From positions 1-40,320 of the IMG/VR virus record IMGVR_UViG_3300043774_000814: DNA of 40,320 nt, one strand, 5' to 3'. The position numbers and the translations under genes are program-made. Source of the DNA: a virus. Positions 31,739-37,169 of this stretch are shown here, in pieces. The notes under the pieces are model-generated. The model was given only the letters and a program-made list of their open reading frames with translations. It did no database searches and was not told the origin of the DNA. Positions within the stretch are counted from its first letter, which is position 1; every line of letters begins with the position of its first letter.

Positions 31739-31906
31739 TTAAACGGTGCGGTTGAGGATTGCGGTCGAGAGGCCAAACAACAGAAACCCAGTCAGGCCGA
31801 GCATGAACGATTCGGGGCCATGAATAAGGGTGAACGACGAGCCAAGCGCGAGGCTGGCGGTGGATGCTGTGGCGAGTGTCACAGCGAGGATGGTTTTTAG
31901 TTTCAT
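31739..31906 (-). CDS. Small membrane protein
   Basis: 55 residues (MKLKTILAVTLATASTASLA, then SFMLGLTGFLLFGLSTAILN). Two hydrophobic segments: about 5-20 and 35-50, the first like a signal/anchor. The end is RTV. It is the first gene of the leftward operon; an upstream ATG at 31933 would add nine residues. The promoter probably lies at 31934-32100 next to the AT-rich region. Role unknown; a small membrane protein of this kind near lysogeny genes could be in superinfection control, but this is a guess. Confidence 0.6.
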   Translation of the reverse strand: MKLKTILAVTLATASTASLALGSSFTLIHGPESFMLGLTGFLLFGLSTAILNRTV

Positions 31907-31990
31907 TTTTCGTTCCCGGATGTGCCGGGCCATTTTTTATTTTCCAGTTTCGCTGGACCGAGGCGGGCCGTGGTTGGCTCGCTTGAAAGT

Positions 31991-32006
31991 GAATCTATAA
32001 AGATTC
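31991..32006. promoter_or_regulatory. Palindromic operator-like site
   Basis: GAATCT-ATAA-AGATTC is a perfect 6+6 inverted repeat with a 4-base centre, in the AT-rich stretch between the divergent-looking leader of the small membrane gene and the lipoprotein. A second short AT-palindrome, GAAAATATTTTC, lies near 32039. A regulator site or part of a promoter is likely; no protein can be named. Confidence 0.5.
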
Positions 32007-32104
32007 AAAAGGAGTGCAAGAATTATTTTTATTTTTTTTGAAAATATTTTCTCAGAAAATGCTTGACACTCGCGGAGGCTGATGAAATGAGGCTCTACGG
32101 GTGG

Positions 32105-32503
32105 CTATGGAAATTTAGCCAGCGGTTTTTTCTTTTCGTATCCCCAATAAAGTTCTTGGACGGGTGAAATAATTGCGATGCGTTGCGGGGGCGTTTCATC
32201 GGGTAGAAATAACTCGGCGGCGCGGTCGCCGTTGGGCCAGCGGGCGCGGAAAATGTGTGCGCTTGCGCCGGTGTAGGGCCATCGAGGGCGGCCCACGCTG
32301 GTGAGCTCAGGGCGGATTTTTAGGGTGACAGGGGCGGCTCCCAGGACATTGCCATTCCAGTCGACGATGCCGCCTGGCGGGCTGGTTTCGATGAGGATTT
32401 CAACGGGCTGCGCCACGGGCTCGGCGCGGCGGGTGATGGGCTCAGGTTTCGGGCTGGCGCACGCAGCCAGGAGGAGAGCGAGAGCGGCAAGGAGTGGTTT
32501 CAT
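32105..32503 (-). CDS. Lipoprotein with a PEGA-like domain
   Basis: 132 residues. Signal MKPLLAALALLLAACASPKP with lipobox LAAC, so Cys15 would be lipidated. Then a Pro-rich linker and ILIETSPPGGIVDWNGNVLG, APVTLKIRPE, the typical PEGA-type beta pattern (xxPPGAxVxxNGxxxGxxPxxxxL). The end is PVQELYWGYEKKKPLAKFP. Such lipoproteins sit in the outer membrane and often bind cell-surface partners; as a lysogeny-region gene it could alter the host surface (inference). The first base of the ATG is preceded directly by the heptanucleotide repeat, which leaves no room for a normal ribosome site except within the repeat. Confidence 0.75.
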   Translation of the reverse strand: MKPLLAALALLLAACASPKPEPITRRAEPVAQPVEILIETSPPGGIVDWNGNVLGAAPVTLKIRPELTSVGRPRWPYTGASAHIFRARWPNGDRAAELFLPDETPPQRIAIISPVQELYWGYEKKKPLAKFP

Positions 32504-32629
32504 GGCTGGTGGCTGGTGGCTGGTGGCTGGTGGCTGGTGGCTGGTGGCTGGTGGCTGGTGGCTGGTGGCTGGTGGCTGGTGGCTGGTGGCTGGTGGCTGG
32601 TGGCTGGTGGCTGGTGGCTGGTGGCTGGT
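32504..32629. repeat. Perfect 7-bp tandem repeat, 18 copies
   Basis: GGCTGGT on the plus strand (ACCAGCC on the minus) repeats 18 times without a change, ending exactly at the lipoprotein ATG. Seven is not a multiple of three, so any change in copy number moves the reading frame or leader spacing. On the plus strand it yields only an artefact peptide of GGWWLVA kind. Confidence 0.95.
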
Positions 32630-32646
32630 GAGGTCGTGGATTTCTG

Positions 32647-32955
32647 CTATCCAGCCCGGCGGGAGCTCGGGCGATTCGCTGTTGAGGATCCAGTATCTGA
32701 GTTGGTTGATGGTGTTATGACATTCTGGGCATTGTCCTGGGGCGTGGCTTTTCCCGTTTTCTCGAAGCTGGTTGTTTTTTGTTGGGTGAAAACGGCGTGT
32801 TCTTTTGCTGCGTCCGTTAGCGCTGCGCGAGCCCAGCCGCCTTTGGTCATGCCGCTTTCAGCTGCCAAGCGGTTTATTTCCTCGAATGTCGAGTTATCCA
32901 CGGAGGTGCTGATAATCACTGAGTCCTTGCCGGGGCTGTTGGTTTTTTTAGCCAT
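32647..32955 (-). CDS. Ribbon-helix-helix-type DNA-binding protein with possible frameshifted tail
   Basis: 102 residues. The first 60 (VIISTSVDNSTFEEINRLAA, ESGMTKGGWARAALTDAAKE) read like a small ribbon-helix-helix repressor or antitoxin-type protein. The last 40 or so (QKTTSFEKTGKATPQDNAQN and on) look less protein-like. In the other reading frame from the AAAAAA run at about 32775 downward, a stretch reads NQLRENGKSHAPGQCPECHN, INQLRYWILNSESPELPPGW, IAEIHDL, with a CPECH zinc-ribbon feel. So it could be a true frameshift, a programmed shift or an old mutation. There is no Shine-Dalgarno. It stands divergent to the 33061 RHH gene. Confidence 0.6.
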   Translation of the reverse strand: MAKKTNSPGKDSVIISTSVDNSTFEEINRLAAESGMTKGGWARAALTDAAKEHAVFTQQKTTSFEKTGKATPQDNAQNVITPSTNSDTGSSTANRPSSRRAG

Positions 32956-33004
32956 AAAATCAATTTCAAAGATTTTCCAAGATTATCAATTTTTTTGTTT
33001 GACT

Positions 33005-33024
33005 CTTAAAAGAATTCTTTTAAG
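33005..33024. promoter_or_regulatory. Perfect 20-bp palindrome in the divergent control region
   Basis: CTTAAAAGAATTCTTTTAAG is its own reverse complement. It overlaps a TTGACT -35-like box and lies between two divergent ribbon-helix-helix genes. It also stands near a direct repeat of TTCCAAG-type (32975 and 33030). A likely operator for one of the RHH proteins, i.e. the phage genetic switch. Confidence 0.7.
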
Positions 33025-33060
33025 AAATCTTCCAAGTGGGGTGATTGCCCCATTGCACAC

Positions 33061-33210
33061 ATGAGAACAATACAAACTCAAATTCCCGCAGAGGTTGACG
33101 AAATCATCACCGCCCTGGCCAAAAGCCAGATGGTGAGCCGGGCCGCCATCGTGCGGCAGTTGCTGGTAAAGGCCGTGGCAAAAGCCAAAGCTCAGGAGGG
33201 CCAGATATGA
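33061..33210 (+). CDS. Small ribbon-helix-helix (Arc/CopG-like) regulator
   Basis: 49 residues: MRTIQTQIPAEVDEIITALA then KSQMVSRAAIVRQLLVKAVA. A short beta strand with TIQTQIP, helix EVDEIITALAK, turn, and helix SRAAIVRQLLVKA is the complete RHH fold. It is the first rightward gene after the 20-bp palindrome and is presumably a regulator of this switch. It carries the next start (ATGA) and a GGAGGG Shine-Dalgarno for it. Confidence 0.8.
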   Translation: MRTIQTQIPAEVDEIITALAKSQMVSRAAIVRQLLVKAVAKAKAQEGQI

Positions 33211-33353
33211 GCCGCCGATTTTATTGCAGGGCCACGGATCCGCTGCGGGGTCCTTTCGGCGATTATGTGAGGGCGTCGACCAGGGAAGGTGCTCGCCGCC
33301 GTTTTTTTGAAATTTTCGGACTTAGGCCGTTTTCCGTGGAGGTGGACAAATGA
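33207..33353 (+). CDS. Hypothetical very small protein
   Basis: 48 residues: MSRRFYCRATDPLRGPFGDY, then TREGARRRFFEIFGLRPFSV. It is basic and aromatic-rich. The start follows GGAGGGCCAGAT and overlaps the regulator stop by ATGA, and it ends on the next start, so translation is coupled. No function recognised. Confidence 0.65.
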   Translation: MSRRFYCRATDPLRGPFGDYVRASTREGARRRFFEIFGLRPFSVEVDK

Positions 33354-33457
33354 ACACCCCAGATGCGATTCATTTTATCGGATGGACCTGGGAGGCGCTG
33401 TGCGCTCTCGGACCGGCTGCGGCGCTGGCGTTGCTCGCCTGGAGGGTTGGGGAATGA
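33350..33457 (+). CDS. Very small membrane-like protein
   Basis: 35 residues: MNTPDAIHFIGWTWEALCAL followed by GPAAALALLAWRVGE. One hydrophobic segment (about 17-31). It has a Shine-Dalgarno GGAGGTGGACAA, and ATGA overlaps at both ends. Function unknown. Confidence 0.55.
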   Translation: MNTPDAIHFIGWTWEALCALGPAAALALLAWRVGE

Positions 33458-33678
33458 TTGAGCAGCATTACTCACCGGCGCAGCTCTGCAAACTTTTGAG
33501 CCTGTCGAGGTCAGCGGTTCAGTCGAGGCTCTATGATGGCACCTTTCCCCATGTTCGCCTGGGGGATCGCATTCTGATTCCGGAGTCCAGCATCAAGCGG
33601 GTGCTCGAGGAAGGCCGGATCGGTGGCTCGGTGTATTTGAGGCCCGGCCGCAAACCTTGGGCAGCGTCGCTCACTTAG
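33454..33678 (+). CDS. Excisionase / AlpA-type HTH protein
   Basis: 74 residues: QHYSPAQLCKLLSLSRSAVQ, then YDGTFPHVRLGDRILIPESS, IKRVLEEGRI. It is a clear winged-helix DNA-binding module of the helix_turn_helix_17 or excisionase type, where a helix-turn-helix is followed by a GxRxxxPxxxxxxxL wing. A role as the excision directionality factor of the integrase, or an early regulator, is natural. Shine-Dalgarno GGAGGGTTGGGGA and an ATGA overlap start it. The C-tail is GGSVYLRPGRKPWAASLT. Confidence 0.78.
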   Translation: MIEQHYSPAQLCKLLSLSRSAVQSRLYDGTFPHVRLGDRILIPESSIKRVLEEGRIGGSVYLRPGRKPWAASLT

Positions 33679-33698
33679 CGCCGCCTTTTTTGTTTTTT

Positions 33699-34538
33699 AT
33701 GGAATCCACCCCTTTGCAATCCATGAAGGCCGCCGAGTCTGCCGCGCCTTTTCTTTTTAATTTTGAGGAATTGAGTGCCGAGAAGCTGGAAGGCGTCGGG
33801 GAGTTCACCGGTGAGCGGTTGCTTGCCCGCCGGCCGGATGCTTACCAGGCGATTATTCGGATGAGCGCCGAGGGGCTGAGTATTTCCGCCCAGGCTCGGG
33901 CGCTTGGGGTGAGTCGAAACACGGTTTGCGCCGTGAGAGATCGGGAAGGGTTTTCTATAGAGCAGGATAAAAAGGATTTGTTGCGGGATGTTCGGCGGGC
34001 TGCCCGGCTTTCGGTGGAGAGGGCCATCGAACTGGTGCCTTGTATCCAGAACGCCAAGGACGCGGCCATCGTTGCGGCCGTGATGGTGGACAAGATGCAG
34101 CTCCTCAGCGGTGAGGCAACAAGCCGAGTGGAGAAGGTAGAGGTTAGCCAGGACAAGCTGGCGGAGATGCTGGCCTCGCTGCCGGTCCTCGAGGCTGAGG
34201 TGTTGTCGATTACCGGTCCACACGGGAGCGAGTCGGGACAAAAGGGGCCGGACGGATCGGGCGGATTGGACGGATCGGGGAGCGCTGCCGGGCTGGTCTC
34301 TGATACCGAATCAGAAGGCTTATACTACGCAGACAGGCAGCAGGACACCACTTTGGATGCCACTTGCGCCGTCGAGCCGGTCGAGGCCGCTGACCGGCCG
34401 GTCGATCAGGAGGGGGGGAGGGGGTCTGGATTTTCGGAGGCCCCCCCTATGACACCCACTGATTTGGGTGAGCAGAAAATTTTTGGCAAAGGGGCCTCTT
34501 CGTCGCAGGAGGCCGCTGAGGAGCTTTCAACTAACTAA
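33699..34538 (+). CDS. HTH protein, possible small terminase or replication-region DNA-binding protein
   Basis: 279 residues. Residues about 45-75 (IIRMSAEGLSISAQARALGV, SRNTVCAVRDREG) form a helix-turn-helix. Residues 85-150 form a helical coil with ARLSVERAIELVPCIQNAKD and AAVMVDKMQLLSGEATSRVE, the DKMQLLxGEAT pattern seen in many phage TerS-like or small DNA-binding proteins. The C-half (about 165-279) is low-complexity, Gly/Ser/Asp/Glu-rich, without a fold. It lies early, not beside terminase, so assignment to TerS is uncertain. The DNA at 34343 within it carries an arm-type repeat. Leader is TTTTTT-rich with no Shine-Dalgarno. Confidence 0.6.
   Translation: MESTPLQSMKAAESAAPFLFNFEELSAEKLEGVGEFTGERLLARRPDAYQAIIRMSAEGLSISAQARALGVSRNTVCAVRDREGFSIEQDKKDLLRDVRRAARLSVERAIELVPCIQNAKDAAIVAAVMVDKMQLLSGEATSRVEKVEVSQDKLAEMLASLPVLEAEVLSITGPHGSESGQKGPDGSGGLDGSGSAAGLVSDTESEGLYYADRQQDTTLDATCAVEPVEAADRPVDQEGGRGSGFSEAPPMTPTDLGEQKIFGKGASSSQEAAEELSTN
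34343..34365. repeat. Distant copy of the attP arm-type repeat
   Basis: A 21-of-23 match to the arm site at 29575, with both CCACTT half-sites in the same spacing (ACCACTTTGGATGCCACTT). It is inside the coding frame of the 33699 gene (TTLDATC). It may be a binding site, a relic of a rearrangement, or a constraint from the host target. Confidence 0.55.
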
Positions 34539-34541
34539 CCT

Positions 34542-34826
34542 ATGGCTGACTCAAAAAATAAAAAAAACGCGGCGGTGGCCGCTGCTGTGACTCCGGAGGT
34601 GACGCCGGAGCCTGTGAAGGTGAAGGTGTATCGCCCGACTCCTAACCGCTACTTGGTGCAGGTGCAAATTCCTACGGGCGAGGCGGGCACGATGCGCGTG
34701 GCGCTGATGCGCGTGAAGGACAGCCGGTTCTACCGCCCTGGTGAGATGGTGCCTGCGATGCCTGGAGAGCGGGACATCTGGCTCCCTCTCAAACAACGCT
34801 TTGCCCCCCATATCGGAACTTTATGA
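34542..34826 (+). CDS. Hypothetical small protein
   Basis: Not recognised. 94 residues: a basic Lys/Ala-rich N-tail, then a compact basic beta-like domain (VKVYRPTPNRYLVQVQIPTG, MRVALMRVKDSRFYRPGEMV) ending in LKQRFAPHIGTL. It might bind nucleic acid given its charge, but this is not shown. It starts three bases after the previous stop and ends by ATGA overlap. Confidence 0.6.
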   Translation: MADSKNKKNAAVAAAVTPEVTPEPVKVKVYRPTPNRYLVQVQIPTGEAGTMRVALMRVKDSRFYRPGEMVPAMPGERDIWLPLKQRFAPHIGTL

Positions 34827-34918
34827 AAAAAACAACAACCCTGTTTCAGTCTGCGGCTGTGAGCGTTGCGCTCTATCGCCGTTTTATTGAGCAAAAAAAA
34901 ACAACCGCGAAAAAATGA
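34823..34918 (+). CDS. Very small basic protein
   Basis: 31 residues: MKKTTTLFQSAAVSVALYRR followed by FIEQKKTTAKK. A small amphipathic basic helix. It starts and ends by ATGA overlaps, so it is probably translated, or only couples two genes. Function unknown. Confidence 0.45.
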   Translation: MKKTTTLFQSAAVSVALYRRFIEQKKTTAKK

Positions 34919-35145
34919 AAATAACCACAGAGGACACAGAGAACACGGAGATGGAGTGGCGGGATGCTTCCGTGACGCTTCCTGACGATGGCGAGGCGGT
35001 CATCATCCACACGCTGGGGGGCGAGGTTTGGACGGGATTCCTTGATGGCGATGTCTGGCGCAATGTCGCTGGTCACCGCATCCACGAGGAGGAGCCGGTT
35101 TTGCATTGGATGCCGTTGCCGAATCCACCGAAGGAGGCGAAATGA
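34915..35145 (+). CDS. Hypothetical protein with repeat-derived TTEDTENTE N-terminus
   Basis: 76 residues. The N-terminus KITTEDTENTE is encoded by the ACCACAGAGG interspersed repeat; after it comes a DUF551-like small domain (WRDASVTLPDDGEAVIIHTL, GFLDGDVWRNVAGHRIHEEE PVLHWMPLP). The W..(A/S)xxxLPxxGExVxV...W.....G......VTHWMPLP pattern is the common phage protein DUF551. The core therefore begins at WRDASV and the repeat has supplied a new start. ATGA overlap upstream and AAGGAGG at its end for the next gene. Confidence 0.75.
   Translation: MKITTEDTENTEMEWRDASVTLPDDGEAVIIHTLGGEVWTGFLDGDVWRNVAGHRIHEEEPVLHWMPLPNPPKEAK
34924..34950 (+). repeat. ACCACAGAGG interspersed repeat, copy 2
   Basis: Twenty-seven bases beginning ACCACAGAGGACACAGAGAA and ending CACGGAG. 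Identical to copy 3 at 39216 and one base different from copy 1. It forms codons 4-12 of the 34915 gene. Confidence 0.9.
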
Positions 35146-35720
35146 AATCACGACTTATTGTCATCGACACGGAGACGGGGGGCTTTGACCCCTCGAAAAA
35201 TGCGCTTCTTAGCGTGGCTGCGGTGGATTCCATGGATAACGAGGCGTTTACTGCGATTATCCGGCCGAATCCTGAGTGGCTTTGCGAGCCTGATGCGCTG
35301 GCGAAGAATGGCTTTACCCTTGATTTTCTGGAAAAAAACGGGCGGCCGGAGCGCGATGTGATGCAGGATCTGGCCCTCTGGCTTGGTGAGCGGCGCTACT
35401 CGGTGCTGGCTGGCTGCAATGTGGCGTTCGACCGCGACTTCCTGCGGGCGGCGTTTGCGCGGAATGAACTAACTTGGCCGATGGGCAAGATGGTGGACCT
35501 GCAAGCGACGGCGTGGCTGGCCTACGAGGTGGGGGCTCTCCCCCTGCCGGTGGGCAAGGATGGGCAGCCTCGGCTAAATCTGGACCATATCGCGGCGGCG
35601 CTGGGCTTCTCCCGCTCGGGCAAGACGCACAATGCGCTGGAGGATGCGCTGATGACGCTGGCGTGCTTTCACCGCCTGCGTCGGCGCGTGGAGATGGCAC
35701 CGGAGACCATCACAGCATGA
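35142..35720 (+). CDS. DnaQ-like 3'-5' exonuclease (DEDDh)
   Basis: 192 residues. An RNase T/DnaQ-fold exonuclease that trims or proofreads DNA ends. Motifs: ExoI VIDTETGG with Asp9 and Glu11; ExoII GCNVAFDRDF with Asp97; ExoIII KTHNALEDAL with His163 and Asp168. It is a stand-alone exonuclease; no DNA polymerase gene lies beside it, so it may work with the host polymerase or in recombination. The start follows AAGGAGGCGAA and overlaps the previous stop. Confidence 0.9.
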   Translation: MKSRLIVIDTETGGFDPSKNALLSVAAVDSMDNEAFTAIIRPNPEWLCEPDALAKNGFTLDFLEKNGRPERDVMQDLALWLGERRYSVLAGCNVAFDRDFLRAAFARNELTWPMGKMVDLQATAWLAYEVGALPLPVGKDGQPRLNLDHIAAALGFSRSGKTHNALEDALMTLACFHRLRRRVEMAPETITA

Positions 35721-35929
35721 AAGAAATACCCTACAACGAGTTTCGGGCTCTGGTCAGAGACAATGGTTCCATGAAAGCGCTGCACAACTCCGATGCACGG
35801 GTGGGCGGAATTTCCATGCGGCAGGCGCTGCAAATGTCGGCGGCCTGCGACCGGTGGCTGGCCAGTCGGGGGCTCCGGACGGGGGGCGCTTGGGGAGAAA
35901 ATAGAATGCAATTTGGAAAGAAAAAATAA
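35717..35929 (+). CDS. Hypothetical small protein
   Basis: Not recognised. 70 residues: MKEIPYNEFRALVRDNGSMK, then GISMRQALQMSAACDRWLAS. Helical with a few hydrophobic positions; ends in MQFGKKK. It starts by ATGA overlap with the exonuclease and stands before the replication initiator, so it probably belongs to the replication operon. Confidence 0.6.
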   Translation: MKEIPYNEFRALVRDNGSMKALHNSDARVGGISMRQALQMSAACDRWLASRGLRTGGAWGENRMQFGKKK

Positions 35930-35931
35930 GT

Positions 35932-36834
35932 ATGTCAAACTGGATAAAAATGCGCAGCAACCTTTGGGATGATCCTCGGATCGCCAAGATTTGCGACATG
36001 ACAAACAAGCCCGAGCGCGAGGTCATCGGCGGGCTGTATTGGATATGGTCAATGGCCGACGATCAGAGCACGGATGGACGCCTTGAAGGACTCTCCCTTG
36101 GAGCTATCGACCGCAAGACGGGCTTGAAAGGACTTGGAGCCGCCTTGGTAAAAATCGGTTGGATTTTAGAAAGTGAAGACGGAGTGGAGATTGCACGCTT
36201 CGATGAGCACAATGGAGCGTCTGCAAAGAGAAGGTCCACCGAGGCAAAGCGTATGCAGTTTGTTCGCAAACCGAAGGATTCTTGTGTGCAACCGATGCGA
36301 ACGGAAAGCGAACACCATGCGAAGCTAGATAAGAATAGAATAGATAATACCCCTATAGTCCCCACGGGGGACATGGAGTTGGTCATGGAATGCGAACCAA
36401 CACCGGAGCCAACGCATCCTGTCCTGACCCGATTCCGAAATCTCTTCAACCTTCGAGACTCGACACCTCTTGACTCCTCCTCCACCCGTGCTTGGGAGAA
36501 AAATAAAAAGGCGGCGGCGGCCGTGAGCGAAGACGATTGGCGCTACCTCGAATGGGCCTATCGGCAAAAAGAAGGCGCGGCGGCGCAGTTTCGCCGCAAG
36601 GACTTAGCTACTCTTTTGAATAACATCCTCACCGAAGTGAGCCGGGCGCGGGATTGGGCAGGGCGCAGCGGGGCGAGCGTGAGCGCGTCGGCTCCTGTCT
36701 CTACGGAACCCGCTGGATGGCGTGACCTTATCGAGACGGAATTTCCCGAAGTGAACCTCACCACTTGGGCGCTTCTCCCCGACAGCATGAAATCTTGGGT
36801 TCGTGAAAAACAACGCGAACTCGCAGCAGCATAA
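35932..36834 (+). CDS. Phage replication initiator / replisome organiser-like protein
   Basis: 300 residues. The N-domain (SNWIKMRSNLWDDPRIAKIC, DMTNKPEREVIGGLYWIWSM) is the winged-helix of O-like phage initiators, where W-K-(M/L)xxxLxxDPR..., a turn, and G-x-Y-W-I-W follow. A linker rich in Asn/Pro follows (about 130-190), and a C-part (EDDWRYLEWAYRQKEGAAAQ, KDLATLLNNILTEV) suits interaction with helicase. It lies two genes before the helicase. The linker DNA at 36323-36372 is AT-rich with a hairpin, where a lambda-type origin could lie. Confidence 0.75.
   Translation: MSNWIKMRSNLWDDPRIAKICDMTNKPEREVIGGLYWIWSMADDQSTDGRLEGLSLGAIDRKTGLKGLGAALVKIGWILESEDGVEIARFDEHNGASAKRRSTEAKRMQFVRKPKDSCVQPMRTESEHHAKLDKNRIDNTPIVPTGDMELVMECEPTPEPTHPVLTRFRNLFNLRDSTPLDSSSTRAWEKNKKAAAAVSEDDWRYLEWAYRQKEGAAAQFRRKDLATLLNNILTEVSRARDWAGRSGASVSASAPVSTEPAGWRDLIETEFPEVNLTTWALLPDSMKSWVREKQRELAAA
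36323..36372. other. ori: Candidate replication origin (AT-rich stretch and hairpin in the initiator gene)
   Basis: An AT-rich run with AGATAAGAATAGAATAGATA followed by the hairpin GTCCCC-ACG-GGGGAC (36358-36372). This composition contrasts with its surroundings. Phages with O-like initiators often keep the origin inside the initiator gene. It is a prediction only. Confidence 0.4.
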
Positions 36835-36845
36835 TAAAAACCAAC

Positions 36846-37169
36846 ATGATAATCGAAACATTAGAAATTAAATCCACCGCCACGGAAGCCTCCTGTGTGG
36901 TGACGCGACACAATGAGGAGTCTGTAAATGACTTTCTCCGCTGGCAGGTCGGCACTTACGAGAGCCGCCCTATGGAGGATCCCATCTACACGCCGATGAC
37001 GCACCCGGATGGCTCGCCGGTGGTGAGCGAGGACGGGGCCGAGCAATTCCGCTTACTCGGCTATGAGCAAAATCCGCGAGTGTGTTGCAAGGTCTTCCAC
37101 CTTCTCGGCTTTGGATCCTCGCTCCGTAAGGCCACAGCCATGGCCGCTTCCCGTTTGCCAAAAAAATGA
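36846..37169 (+). CDS. Hypothetical replication-region protein
   Basis: Not recognised. 107 residues: MIIETLEIKSTATEASCVVT, a middle with DPIYTPMTHPDGSPVVSEDG, and a C-part LGFGSSLRKATAMAASRLPKK. It is likely soluble. The leader TAATAAAAACCAAC is A-rich without Shine-Dalgarno. It ends by ATGA overlap with the helicase, so it probably belongs with it. Confidence 0.62.
   Translation: MIIETLEIKSTATEASCVVTRHNEESVNDFLRWQVGTYESRPMEDPIYTPMTHPDGSPVVSEDGAEQFRLLGYEQNPRVCCKVFHLLGFGSSLRKATAMAASRLPKK

Noticed and set aside
32504-32629. CRISPR array
   Set aside because: The units are 7 bases with no spacers; it is a simple tandem repeat.
32516-33064. Plus-strand reading frame with GGWWLVA repeats
   Set aside because: It comes from translating the 7-bp repeat and then running antisense to the RHH gene; no start signal and no plausible protein.
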